Assembly (NCBI GenBank): GCA_963735005.1
Contig: CAVTJA010000010.1
Location: forward strand, 124,001-188,000
Length of the DNA: 64,000 bases
Reading direction: 5' to 3'
Origin: WTKG01 sp963735005
GTDB taxonomy: Bacteria; Actinomycetota; Actinomycetes; Actinomycetales; Demequinaceae
Positions 49,777-58,430 of this stretch are shown piece by piece (the first letter of the stretch is position 1; each line of letters starts with the position of its first letter). The position numbers and the translations under genes are program-made. The notes beneath the pieces were generated by a model that saw nothing but the letters and a program-made list of their open reading frames with translations, searched no databases and was not told where the DNA came from.

Positions 49777-50793
49777 CTACAGGCCCACCTGATCCACGCC
49801 GTACTTGGCCTGGGCCGCTGTGAAGCCCTCAAACTTGAGTTGGCTGATCAGCCGCGACCTTGAGAACGAGGAGGAGTTGAGGTACGACTGCGCCTTGAGC
49901 GCCGCTTGCTCGTTCCAGTCCACGTGAAGCGAATCCACGGCGGCCTTAGCGTCGTTGCCGGGGAAGCCCTCGAATTTCAGTTGGTCAATCAGGCCGGAGC
50001 GCGAGAAGGCAGAGTACTTCAGGTACGACTGCGCTTTGAGAACCGCCTGCTGGCTCCAGTCCACGCCGACGGCGTCTACCGCGTACTTGGCGTCCGCCGC
50101 GGAGTAACCCTCGAATTTCAGCTGGTCAATCAGGCCGGACCGCGAGAACGGCGTGTACTTCAGGTACGACTCGGCGCTTTCGCGGGCGTTCTGCTGGGAC
50201 GGCGTCTCGTCCGCCGAGATGGCGGGGGCCGTGGGGTCAACCCCCGCTATAGGCGCGGGCTCGGTGGCGGACGGCGCTGGGTCCGTCACCATGGGCTTAA
50301 GCCCGGAATCCGAGGGCTCGCTTGGCGTTGGGGCGGCACCCACCGCCTCGGGCGTCTCGACGGGGTGGGACGCCGCGTACACGACGGCTGCGTCCACCAC
50401 GATGTTGGTGACAAGAGCGATCGACGAGAGGATGACGGCGGCGACCGCGAGCCCCTTGCTGACGTTCTTCTTGAGCAAAGCCATGATGCCGAGCACGAGC
50501 CCCGGCAGGATGAAGACCAGCGCGACGAACGGCAGGATGCCGATCAGGAAGCCGATGACGGCGACGATGAACGCGACGAGGCCGAGCGAGCTTGACGGCT
50601 TCGGACCGGACGGCATGCCGTAGGTCGCGCCAGGCCCGATGCCCGACGGCTGCACGTCCGACGGCTGCACGTCCGACGGCTGCACAGACGCCGCGCTCGA
50701 CGTCGCCTTGCGTGCATCGCCCGACGCAAAACCGGGCGGAGGCGGCAACTCAGGCGAAGACGAGCCGATCATTCCAGGGATATCGTCTGCCAT
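49777..50793 (-). CDS. Membrane protein with three Ltp-type C-terminal repeats
   Basis: 338 residues from ATG 50793, preceded by GAGGA; a start at 50826 adds 11 residues. Residues 1-80 are disordered, Pro/Ser-rich and contain a triple VQPSD-type repeat. About 85-155 form two or three hydrophobic segments with LLKK between (DUF4190-like). A linker of about 60 residues follows, then three 47-residue repeats of the type SYLKYSAFSRSGLIDQLKFE. These match the host cell surface-exposed lipoprotein (Ltp) domain, whose phage version blocks DNA entry of other phages. There is no lipobox here, so it is anchored by helices. Function unproven. Confidence 0.75.
   Translation of the reverse strand: MADDIPGMIGSSSPELPPPPGFASGDARKATSSAASVQPSDVQPSDVQPSGIGPGATYGMPSGPKPSSSLGLVAFIVAVIGFLIGILPFVALVFILPGLVLGIMALLKKNVSKGLAVAAVILSSIALVTNIVVDAAVVYAASHPVETPEAVGAAPTPSEPSDSGLKPMVTDPAPSATEPAPIAGVDPTAPAISADETPSQQNARESAESYLKYTPFSRSGLIDQLKFEGYSAADAKYAVDAVGVDWSQQAVLKAQSYLKYSAFSRSGLIDQLKFEGFPGNDAKAAVDSLHVDWNEQAALKAQSYLNSSSFSRSRLISQLKFEGFTAAQAKYGVDQVGL
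49784..50206 (-). repeat. Three tandem 141-bp repeats encoding Ltp domains
   Basis: The block CCCTCGAATTTCAG occurs at 49967 and 50108, and a diverged copy at 49826, spaced exactly 141 bases (47 codons). Two copies are nearly identical at DNA level, indicating recent duplication. Confidence 0.8.
50644..50688 (-). repeat. Three tandem 15-bp repeats
   Basis: CGACGGCTGCACGTC at 50644 and 50659, and a diverged third copy at 50674. They encode the VQPSD repeats of the overlapping gene; the copy number could vary without a frameshift. Confidence 0.8.
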
Positions 50794-50900
50794 AACGTTT
50801 CCTCTCAGCGTGAAGCTCCTGGTCACAACCTAGCGGTACGGGGCGCACGCCGCCCGACGGGCAGCACACTGCGCGCCTGTCCCGTTACGCGCCTGTACCG

Positions 50901-52229
50901 CTACGCCGCGGCTGGACACTCGAACTTCGCGCGCCCGCCTAGCACCGGCGCGCGCCGCTCATCGACGAACGCGGGCGGCCGGAACCACACTCGGTCGTCG
51001 CGCACCTCGATGTCCCAGCCGTCGCGATGCACGCGATGGTGGCACGCGGCGCACAGCAACACCCCGTTGTCGAGGTCCGTGGGGCCGGCGTCGCGTTCCC
51101 ACCAGCGTATATGGTGGGCCTCCGTCCAACTTGGCGGTGCATGGCAGCGCGCGCACCCGCCGTCTCGCTCGACCAGCGCTCGGCGCTGTGCCCGCGTAAA
51201 CAGCCGCCGCGCCCGCCCAAAGTTGAGCACCTCGCTGTCGCCGCCCATGACCGCGGGAATCACGTCCGCTGCTGCGGCCAGGCGGCGCGCCGTGCCGGCG
51301 TCAAGCGACTGGTCCACGCCGTCGATCCGCGCGAGCCCGCGCCCTTCCCGAAGCTGGTCCAGGCCCACGCGCACCACCACGGAGGCGGTGGGTGCCAAGG
51401 GTTCGTCGAGCTCGCAGCCGATGACGTGCCGCGCCATGCCCGCGAGCGCATCCGCCCGCATTTGTGGAGCGGTGCGATCGTCCGCGAGCGGCCCGGCATC
51501 GTCCCGCTTGCGACGCAGGCACGCGGCCACCATGTCGTCGAGGGCGGCGCGCAGGGGTGCTGCGGTCTCGGGGTCCAGCCGCCCGTCGATCACGACCGCG
51601 CCAGCCCGGTTTTCATAGACGTTGAGGTACCGCGCGTCGCGCGTGGCCACTAGCCGGCGCGCGTGCTCGGCGGCGTCAAGCCGCGCCTCCGCCTGCCGGA
51701 TCACTGCGGCGAGCCGGTCGAGCGGCAGGCGCGTCGCGCGGTCGACCAAGAGCTCCTCGACGTCCTCGAGCCGCCCGGGCGCCGCGACGTCCTGAACGCG
51801 GTCGAGCATCGCGGTGATCGCCGCCGCCGCGTCCACGCTGATCGCACCGTCCGTGAGCGCCCGCGCCACGTGCTCCGCCTGGTACCGGGCCGCACCCGCG
51901 CCCGCGCCCGCACCCGCGCCACCTGCCCGAATCAACCGCGCCGCCTCGGCCTTACTTCCGCCGGTACTCGCGGCAACCAGGGCGGCCGGCGTGGCAAAGC
52001 CCTCTCGCCGGGCCAGGCCCGCCGCGCCGTCGTCCAGCGTGGATCTGCGCGCAACCTCGGCCGAGGCGGCCGCTAGCACAGCGTCCAACCGGCGGCGCGC
52101 GGCCGCGAACTCGCGATGTGCGGCGAGTAGCTGCGCGCGGGGCATCGACCCCCAGTCCACCGCGGGCGCGGGCCCGCCCACCAGCGCGCTCAGCAGCGCG
52201 GCGGCGGGAGTCCCGGCTTCCGTGGTCAT
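50901..52229 (-). CDS. DUF222 and HNH endonuclease domain protein
   Basis: 442 residues from ATG 52229; a TTG at 52241 adds four residues, and neither start has an ideal ribosome site. Residues 1-330 are the helical, Ala/Arg-rich DUF222 domain with a Gly-Ala hexanucleotide stretch (about 51890-51920). The C-terminus is an HNH nuclease with zinc cysteines CARCHAP and LLCAACHHRVHRDGW and the catalytic TEAHHIRWWERDAG. Such genes are common and often multicopy in actinobacteria. Their function is unsettled; mobility or DNA defence roles have been suggested. Confidence 0.88.
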   Translation of the reverse strand: MTTEAGTPAAALLSALVGGPAPAVDWGSMPRAQLLAAHREFAAARRRLDAVLAAASAEVARRSTLDDGAAGLARREGFATPAALVAASTGGSKAEAARLIRAGGAGAGAGAGAARYQAEHVARALTDGAISVDAAAAITAMLDRVQDVAAPGRLEDVEELLVDRATRLPLDRLAAVIRQAEARLDAAEHARRLVATRDARYLNVYENRAGAVVIDGRLDPETAAPLRAALDDMVAACLRRKRDDAGPLADDRTAPQMRADALAGMARHVIGCELDEPLAPTASVVVRVGLDQLREGRGLARIDGVDQSLDAGTARRLAAAADVIPAVMGGDSEVLNFGRARRLFTRAQRRALVERDGGCARCHAPPSWTEAHHIRWWERDAGPTDLDNGVLLCAACHHRVHRDGWDIEVRDDRVWFRPPAFVDERRAPVLGGRAKFECPAAA

Positions 52230-52300
52230 GCCTCCACTCAATCACCCAGGTCCGACACCCAAAACGGACAGCCCGAGGAACGATGCGGCGGTTACCTACG

Positions 52301-52372
52301 CGCGACCTGGGGACATCAGCGGGGCTCGCCCACCGGGGAGACGACACGCAAATCGCGCCCTGGGGACATCAG
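52301..52372. repeat. Direct repeat around CCTGGGGACATCAG
   Basis: Two copies (52306-52319 and 52359-52372) extend upstream to 19 bases with one mismatch. They lie in the 192-base gap between the DUF222-HNH gene and the lipoprotein gene. Nothing else recognisable is in the gap. Confidence 0.6.
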
Positions 52373-52436
52373 TGCCGGGCGGCACGCACCGGCCGCGGCG
52401 GCACGCACCACACGCGCGCCCCCACGCACCTCGCGG

Positions 52437-53783
52437 CTAAGGAGTCACCCGCGTGTACGCCGGCGACCCGGTCAGGTCCTCGACCTTCGCGTAGCGCATC
52501 CACACGCCGGTCTGATCGACGTTGAGCCGCTTGGCGACCCACACCAGCTGCACGTCCGCGGCGACAGTGTTGAGGCGCACGAGCCCGGGGTCGCCCTCCT
52601 CGTTGGCGCCGCGCAGCAGGTACGGCTGATACACATCTCGTACGGTGCCATTCGGGTTGAAGGTCGCCACGAGGGCGTCCACCACGTAACGGTCGCCGAT
52701 CAGCGTCTGCGTCTGCCCGGTCACCACCCAGCACTTCTCGGACTTGCTCGGCTTGAGCGCCTTGACGGCCTTGCCGTCCACCTGGACGCCGTCCGCGCAC
52801 TTCTTGTTTGCCTCCGGCCCGGTCAGGTACAGCACGCCGCGCCAGTCCTCGGTGACCGTCACCCAGTTGGGCAGCACCGTGAGGTCCTTGATCTTGGTCT
52901 TGCGCGGCACCTTGAACTCAAAGGGCGCGGACTCGCCCGGCCGGATCACCATTGGCACCGAGCCAAAGTTGTCCCCCGCGGCGACGATCACGCCCCACGC
53001 CCCGGTAGCCGCGCCATCGTCCCCGACCGCCACAGCGCCGTCCCCGACGTACTGCACAAGCCCGCGCGCAACCCCGTCGCGGATCGACACGGTTTCCGGC
53101 AGCAGCACCACACCGGTCGCCCCCGGCGCCACCGGCGGCAGCTCGGGACCGTAGTACCCGTCGACGGTGGACGCGGGCCCGCCGTACACGTCGCCTACCG
53201 GCGTCACCACGGGCGGCAGCGTGGCGAGCAGTTCCTCAAACCCGGGCGGATACTCCACCTGCTGGTACACCTCGGCCGCGTCAAACGGCACGCCGATGAT
53301 CCACACCTCGCTCACGCCCTCGGGCGGCAGCCCGTCTTGGCACGGCGCCCGCTCCCCGGACGGCCCCACCACCGTGACCCGTAGCGCCATGTCCGCTGCC
53401 TGGTAGTCGTAGTAGCACGCGAGGTCGAGTCCATCGATCGCGGGCACGAACTCCGCCCGCGAGTGGTCCGCACCGCCGTAGAACCGCGCGCCGGCAGCCG
53501 TCAGCTCGCGGTGGACGTGCGCGAGCGTCATTCGCCCCGAATTCACGGAGCCCCACGTGCGCGAGTCGTAGCATCGCGCGACCTCGGCCTCGAACAGGTC
53601 GCAGTCGTAAGCGCGCAACCCCACGGCCGCCAGGTCGAGGTCTTGAAGGATGTCCACGGCCGGCCGCAAGGGGGGCGCATCCACGTACGGGTCGACGTAG
53701 TCGTCAGTGCATGCCGAGAGCATCAGGCTCACTGCCGCAGCCAGGGCGACTAGCCCCGTCCGTCTCCCTCGGTGGGTGCTCAC
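52437..53783 (-). CDS. Unassigned lipoprotein
   Basis: 448 residues from GTG 53783, six bases after TAACCT on this strand; a TTG directly upstream adds one residue. The basic start and hydrophobic stretch end at lipobox LSAC (Cys near 25). The N-terminal half has six or more cysteines that may pair (AYDCDLFEAEVARCYD, LACYYDY, APCQDG). The C-terminal half looks like one or two beta-sandwich domains (VIRPGESAPFEFKVPRK, VTEDWRGVLYLTG). I do not recognise a family. It lies between lacZ and the HNH gene and has its own promoter. Confidence 0.65.
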   Translation of the reverse strand: MSTHRGRRTGLVALAAAVSLMLSACTDDYVDPYVDAPPLRPAVDILQDLDLAAVGLRAYDCDLFEAEVARCYDSRTWGSVNSGRMTLAHVHRELTAAGARFYGGADHSRAEFVPAIDGLDLACYYDYQAADMALRVTVVGPSGERAPCQDGLPPEGVSEVWIIGVPFDAAEVYQQVEYPPGFEELLATLPPVVTPVGDVYGGPASTVDGYYGPELPPVAPGATGVVLLPETVSIRDGVARGLVQYVGDGAVAVGDDGAATGAWGVIVAAGDNFGSVPMVIRPGESAPFEFKVPRKTKIKDLTVLPNWVTVTEDWRGVLYLTGPEANKKCADGVQVDGKAVKALKPSKSEKCWVVTGQTQTLIGDRYVVDALVATFNPNGTVRDVYQPYLLRGANEEGDPGLVRLNTVAADVQLVWVAKRLNVDQTGVWMRYAKVEDLTGSPAYTRVTP

Positions 53784-53789
53784 CAACCC

Positions 53790-53795
53790 AGGTTA
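53790..53795 (-). promoter_or_regulatory. Leaderless -10 (TAACCT) of the lipoprotein gene
   Basis: Read on the - strand, TAACCT is six bases before GTG 53783. The remaining 183 bases up to the lacZ stop show no gene or clear terminator. Confidence 0.4.
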
Positions 53796-53978
53796 TCCCT
53801 TTCGTCCGCTGCGCCCTAGGCAGACTTTCGGTCGGGGATGGACGACGCGTCTCGCTGCGCTCGCCGTTCCGCTCGCCTCCCGGCGCGACGCGCCCGCTTG
53901 CCCGCGGCAGCCCCGGTCCCCACCTACGTTGCGCGGCAGTGACGATGCGGGCGGCCCAATTCCACCACTCCCGCACTT

Positions 53979-56900
53979 CTAGCGAAGGACCCCTTGGAAC
54001 CCGAAGGTGAAGGTCAGTTCACCCGTCGGCAAGCGGAACTCAGGGTGCGTCATAGCTCCCCACGAGTTGTCGCCGCCAACCCCGCGGCGCGCGAGGGCCG
54101 GGCGCAGGATCGTGCGCTGAATGGGCGGGAGGTCGACCGGGTGACGCGCGTTCTCAATTTCGTAGGGCGTCCATGGCAGGGCCGAGAACTCCATGCCGCC
54201 GGGGCAGTCGAGCCGAATACCAGCGCCTGCGCCGTCGAGCACCTCGGCCCAGCGAACGCCCGTGTGATTTCCGGACTCCTGGGGGCGCACATAGGACGCA
54301 AGTTGCTCACGCACGTCGGACGACCACACGTCGAGCCTCGCTCCTCCGCGGCGGTCCGCGTAGCTCTCGGCGGGACCCTCGCCGTACCAGCGCAGCCGGT
54401 GAAGATCCGCGTCGACGGTAAACATCATCGCAAGCTCCGGCGGGTCCGCAAGCCCCTTACCTGGACGGAAATCGACCGTGACGACGACGTGGCCAGCGCC
54501 ATCAACCCGATACGTCACGTCCACCTCGCTCGGCGGAACAGTCGGCAGGTCGTAGCCGTACGTGATCTCGACCGCGTCGGCATGCCGCACCACCTGCGGG
54601 TTCTCGACACCCGCACGCGGCTTCCGATAGCGGCTGGCGAGCATCCATTGGCCGTCGCGGAAAGGCATCCCCCAGCCCCGCTCGTTCGCCGTAGGCGCGT
54701 GCCAGAAGCTTGGGAACGGCAGGTCGCGCAGTAGCTCGCGGTCGCCGTCGCTCGTCCGGCCGTAGCGGTACGACACGAGCGAGCCGCGTATCCGCGAAAA
54801 GAGCGCGGAGAAATGGTCGCCGTGGACGCCTATGTTGTGGGTGCTCTCGACCACCCGCGGGCAGGGGGGCGCCGGCTGCGAGGCCTCAGGTTGCGACCCC
54901 GCGACCTCGACGACTGCCTGCTCCCAGCCAATCGCGTATCCAGCGTCGGCCCACGCGTTGCTACGGCGAAGCCGGTACGCGACGTCGATCGTGTATTCGC
55001 CGGGAGCGGTCGGCACAGCGAACGGCAGCGGGAAGGACTTGCTCTCGCCGGCAGGCACATCTGCATCTATCGGTGCCTGGTGAAGCACCTCACCTTCCCG
55101 GGTGAGGGTCGCGAGAACCTCCACGTCGCCCATGCCCGCGAACATGCGCCGGTTGGCGATGTCAACGGCGCCGTCCGCGATGACGGTGTGGAAGGGCTGG
55201 TAGAGGTACCTGACTTCTTGGAAAGCGGGCGTTGGAGTCCGGTCAGAGAAGACGATGCCGTTCGCACTGAACTCGTAGTCCGTTGGCGCCTCGCCAAAGT
55301 CGCCGCCGTAGCCCATGTACGGCTGGTCGTGGCGGTCCCGCATGGGAAACGTCTGGTCCGCAAAGTCCCAAATGAAACCGCCCTGGAACAGCGGCTCCCG
55401 GTACGCGAGGTCGATGTACTTGTCCACCGCGCCAAACGAGTTGCCCATCGCGTGGGCGTACTCGCACAGCATGAAGGGCTTGTCGCGGTGCGTCGCCAGG
55501 TACTCCTCGATCTCCGCGGCCGGGGTGTACATCTGGCTGGTGATGTCCGTCGTCTGCGGGAACCGCGGGTCCCAGTGCACGCCTTCGTAGTGGACGGGTC
55601 GGGTGGGGTCGGTTGCGCGGAACCAGTCGGAAAGCTCGAGCAGCAGCCCGCCGCCGAACGACTCATTGCCGAGCGACCACAGAATCACCGACGCATGGTT
55701 CTTGTCCCGCTCGAGCATGCTCGCCGCGCGGTCAGCAAGCGCCGCCCGCCATTCCGGGCGGTCGCCAGGCAAGGCGTCTTCCACCGCAAGCTCGCCACGG
55801 ATGATCTTGTCCCACATGCCGTGCGTCTCGAGGTTCATTTCGTCAATCACGTACAGCCCGTAGCGGTCGCACAATGCATAAAACACGCTTGAGTTTGGGT
55901 AGTGGCTGGTTCGCACCGCGTTGGCACCCGCACGCTTGAGGATGCGGATATCGGCCTCGATCTCGTCGGCCGTCATGACGCGACCGCGCGGGCCCATCTC
56001 GTGCCGGTTAACGCCAAGCAGCACGACGCGGGTGTGGTTGACCTTGAGCACCGCGTCGTCGATGGACACGTGGCGCACGCCCACCCGCTGCTCCACTACC
56101 TCAGTGACAACGGCATCGGCGTCGAGCACCTCGATCACCACCCGGTATAGGTATGGATCTTCGCTGCTCCACAGGTGAGGATTCGCAAGACTCGCGACCA
56201 GGCTGCCGTCGCTGTCAGGGACGAACTCCGGGCCGCCGTCGATCGCAGCGCGCACCGTGCCCGCGCCGTCGAGCGTCACGTCGAGGGCGATCGTCGCGGT
56301 CTGGAGGTCCTCGGCGACGACTGTCGTGACGCGAAGGTCTTCGGCGTGAACGACCGGCCGCCGATACAGCACGACGTCGCGAAACAGGCCCGAGAACTGG
56401 AAGAAGTCTTGGTCCTCGAGCCACGACCCCGCCGTCCAACGGAACACCTGCACAGCGAGCCGATTGTCGCCGTCTTGCAGGTGTTCCGTGAGATCAAACT
56501 CTGCGGGACTGAACGTGTCGGTCGCCCAGCCGATGTACGAGCCGTTGAGCCACACCGCAATGCCGCTCTCCGCGCCGTGAAACGTCACCGCTAGCCGCTC
56601 TCCCGGTGCGAGCGCCGAATCGAGCCTGAAGTCGCGCACGTAGCTTGCGACCGGATTCCGGCGCCGCGGCACCTGGCCGGGCTCGACATCCTCAAGTCCG
56701 TCCCATGGATACTGGACGTTCGTGTATTGGGGGCGGTCGTAGCCGTACATCTGGACGTGGCCCGGCACCGGGATGTCGTCCCAGCTCTCCGCGTCGTACT
56801 CCGGCCGTTCGAATCCGGGGATGACCATGCTTGGATTCTCGGCGTGGTGGAACTTCCACAGCCCGTTGAGGCTCTGCTCGAAACTGCTCGTGGCCTGCGC

Positions 56901-57002
56901 CGCTTCCTCCAGGTTCGCGAACCAACGATGGTCGGAGTGGGCCGCCCGGCGATTCTGCTGAACAAATTTGGGATCTGAAATTCGTGTCGCGTCGAATTTC
57001 AT
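53979..57002 (-). CDS. lacZ: Beta-galactosidase, GH2 LacZ type
   Basis: 1007 residues from ATG 57002, which has GGAG eight bases upstream; the frame extends to an ATG at 57062 right beside a possible operator. It shows the five-domain LacZ layout: a jelly-roll sugar-binding domain (GLWKFHHAENP, DWNGxxIG-like VWLNGSYIGWATDTFSP), Ig-like domain, barrel with acid/base Glu in WSLGNESFG (about 447) and nucleophile Glu in LCEYAHAMGN (about 512), then the C-terminal beta-domains. No signal peptide, so it acts on imported galactosides. It lies next to uronate genes, suggesting oligosaccharides with terminal galactose. Confidence 0.93.
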   Translation of the reverse strand: MKFDATRISDPKFVQQNRRAAHSDHRWFANLEEAAQATSSFEQSLNGLWKFHHAENPSMVIPGFERPEYDAESWDDIPVPGHVQMYGYDRPQYTNVQYPWDGLEDVEPGQVPRRRNPVASYVRDFRLDSALAPGERLAVTFHGAESGIAVWLNGSYIGWATDTFSPAEFDLTEHLQDGDNRLAVQVFRWTAGSWLEDQDFFQFSGLFRDVVLYRRPVVHAEDLRVTTVVAEDLQTATIALDVTLDGAGTVRAAIDGGPEFVPDSDGSLVASLANPHLWSSEDPYLYRVVIEVLDADAVVTEVVEQRVGVRHVSIDDAVLKVNHTRVVLLGVNRHEMGPRGRVMTADEIEADIRILKRAGANAVRTSHYPNSSVFYALCDRYGLYVIDEMNLETHGMWDKIIRGELAVEDALPGDRPEWRAALADRAASMLERDKNHASVILWSLGNESFGGGLLLELSDWFRATDPTRPVHYEGVHWDPRFPQTTDITSQMYTPAAEIEEYLATHRDKPFMLCEYAHAMGNSFGAVDKYIDLAYREPLFQGGFIWDFADQTFPMRDRHDQPYMGYGGDFGEAPTDYEFSANGIVFSDRTPTPAFQEVRYLYQPFHTVIADGAVDIANRRMFAGMGDVEVLATLTREGEVLHQAPIDADVPAGESKSFPLPFAVPTAPGEYTIDVAYRLRRSNAWADAGYAIGWEQAVVEVAGSQPEASQPAPPCPRVVESTHNIGVHGDHFSALFSRIRGSLVSYRYGRTSDGDRELLRDLPFPSFWHAPTANERGWGMPFRDGQWMLASRYRKPRAGVENPQVVRHADAVEITYGYDLPTVPPSEVDVTYRVDGAGHVVVTVDFRPGKGLADPPELAMMFTVDADLHRLRWYGEGPAESYADRRGGARLDVWSSDVREQLASYVRPQESGNHTGVRWAEVLDGAGAGIRLDCPGGMEFSALPWTPYEIENARHPVDLPPIQRTILRPALARRGVGGDNSWGAMTHPEFRLPTGELTFTFGFQGVLR

Positions 57003-57068
57003 TGGATTGACTCCAAGGGTCCAGCGAAGGGCGAGGTCAGGATGTGTAGGGACATAAGGCATTTTCCC

Positions 57069-57084
57069 ATGTTGTCGGTAACAT
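57069..57084. promoter_or_regulatory. LacI-like operator upstream of lacZ
   Basis: ATGTTGTCGGTAACAT has perfect ATGTT/AACAT arms around a central CG, the style of LacI/GalR-family sites. It is 67 bases before ATG 57002. No LacI gene is in the window. Confidence 0.4.
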
Positions 57085-57149
57085 AACTACCTCCGCCCGC
57101 GTCGCGGCGACGCGAAATGTGAAAGATTCGTCGGGCCGACGCGGCACCG

Positions 57150-58253
57150 CTACCGGACGACGCGCGCGCCGCCACCGGTCGCGAGCTTGAGGACCTCGTC
57201 GCGAGTCACCATGGTGGTGTCACCAGGAGTGGTCATCGCGAGCGCTCCGTGAGCCGCGCCCCACTCGACAGCGGTCTGCAGGTCGTTGCCCTCGATGAGC
57301 GCACAGATGAGGCCGGAGGCGAAGGAGTCGCCGCCGCCCACCCGGTCCATGATTTCGAGCCCGGGGCGGTCGGTTGCCGACACGAAGCCCGACTCCCGCG
57401 ACCAGGCGATGGCGCCCCAGTCATTCACCGTTGCCGTCTTGACCCCGCGGAGCGTGGTCGCGATGACGGAGAAGTTGGGGTACTCCTTGGCGACGTTCTC
57501 GATCATCGTCGTAAAGCCGCTCGCCTCCACGTGCGCCAAGTCGGGCGAGACGCCGGGAACCTCGAAGCCGAGCGAAGCCGTGAAGTCCTCCTCGTTGCCG
57601 ATCATCACGTCCACGTGCGGCGCGATCTCCCGGTTGACCTCCTGCGCGCGTGCCTGGCCTCCGGTCGCCTTCCACAGGCTTGGTCGATAGTTGAGGTCGT
57701 ACGACACGATGGTGCCGTGGCGCTTGGCTGCGGTTACGGCCTCCAGCACGGTCGCGGCGGCGGTCTCGGATAGTCCGGCGAAGATCCCTCCCGTGTGGAA
57801 CCAGCGAACGCCAAGGTCGCCAAAAAGGTGGTCCCAATCCACGTCGCCCGGCGCCAGCTGCGACGCAGCCGTGTTGCCCCTGTCGGACACGCCTAGCGCC
57901 CCGCGCACGCCAAACCCGCGTTCGGTGAAATTCAAGCCGTTGCGGGCCTCCCGCCCAAGGCCATCAAAGGGGACCCAGGTGATGAACGCCGTGTCCACCC
58001 CGCCGGCGAGTATGCAATCCTCGACCAAGCGTCCCACCTCATTGTCTACAAGCGCGGTGACGACTGCGGTCCGGAGGCCGAAGGCCCGCCGCAGGCCACG
58101 GGTGACGTTGTACTCGCCGCCGCCCTCCCACACGCGGAACATGCGCGCCGTGCGAATCCTGGCTTCGCCAGGGTCGAGTCGCAGCATCACCTCGCCGAGC
58201 GACACAGCGTCGTACCTTGCCGCGCTAGCGGCCTTCACTTCGACCTCAACCAT
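57150..58253 (-). CDS. kdgK: 2-dehydro-3-deoxygluconate kinase (PfkB family)
   Basis: 367 residues from ATG 58253 with GAAGGA five bases upstream; an in-frame start at 58298 adds 15 residues. PfkB fold: GEVMLRLDPGE at the start, EGGGEYNVTRGLRRAFG, DLNYRPSLWK as in KDG kinases, and the ATP/anion-hole motif RVGGGDSFASGL with catalytic Asp. It phosphorylates KDG to KDPG, the substrate of the aldolase encoded at 60.4 kb. It is divergent from the heparinase-like gene. Confidence 0.88.
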   Translation of the reverse strand: MVEVEVKAASAARYDAVSLGEVMLRLDPGEARIRTARMFRVWEGGGEYNVTRGLRRAFGLRTAVVTALVDNEVGRLVEDCILAGGVDTAFITWVPFDGLGREARNGLNFTERGFGVRGALGVSDRGNTAASQLAPGDVDWDHLFGDLGVRWFHTGGIFAGLSETAAATVLEAVTAAKRHGTIVSYDLNYRPSLWKATGGQARAQEVNREIAPHVDVMIGNEEDFTASLGFEVPGVSPDLAHVEASGFTTMIENVAKEYPNFSVIATTLRGVKTATVNDWGAIAWSRESGFVSATDRPGLEIMDRVGGGDSFASGLICALIEGNDLQTAVEWGAAHGALAMTTPGDTTMVTRDEVLKLATGGGARVVR

Positions 58254-58298
58254 GATGTCCTTCCGCGCTGGGAATCGAGCCCCACAAAAATCGTCCAT

Positions 58299-58314
58299 GC
58301 CACTGTACTGTGGC
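58299..58314. promoter_or_regulatory. Near-perfect palindrome between kdgK and the lyase gene
   Basis: GCCACTGTACTGTGGC matches its own complement at 14 of 16 positions. Its place in the divergent region makes it a candidate operator for a uronate-responsive regulator. Confidence 0.4.
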
Positions 58315-58430
58315 CGCGTGTGGCTGCCGGGGCGCGCCAGACGGCGGTTGCCCCGCCATTCTCCGAGGCACGATAATTGCCACTACCGCCCCTTATCGAC
58401 TAGCCCGATGGCGGCAAGCACCGAAAGGAC

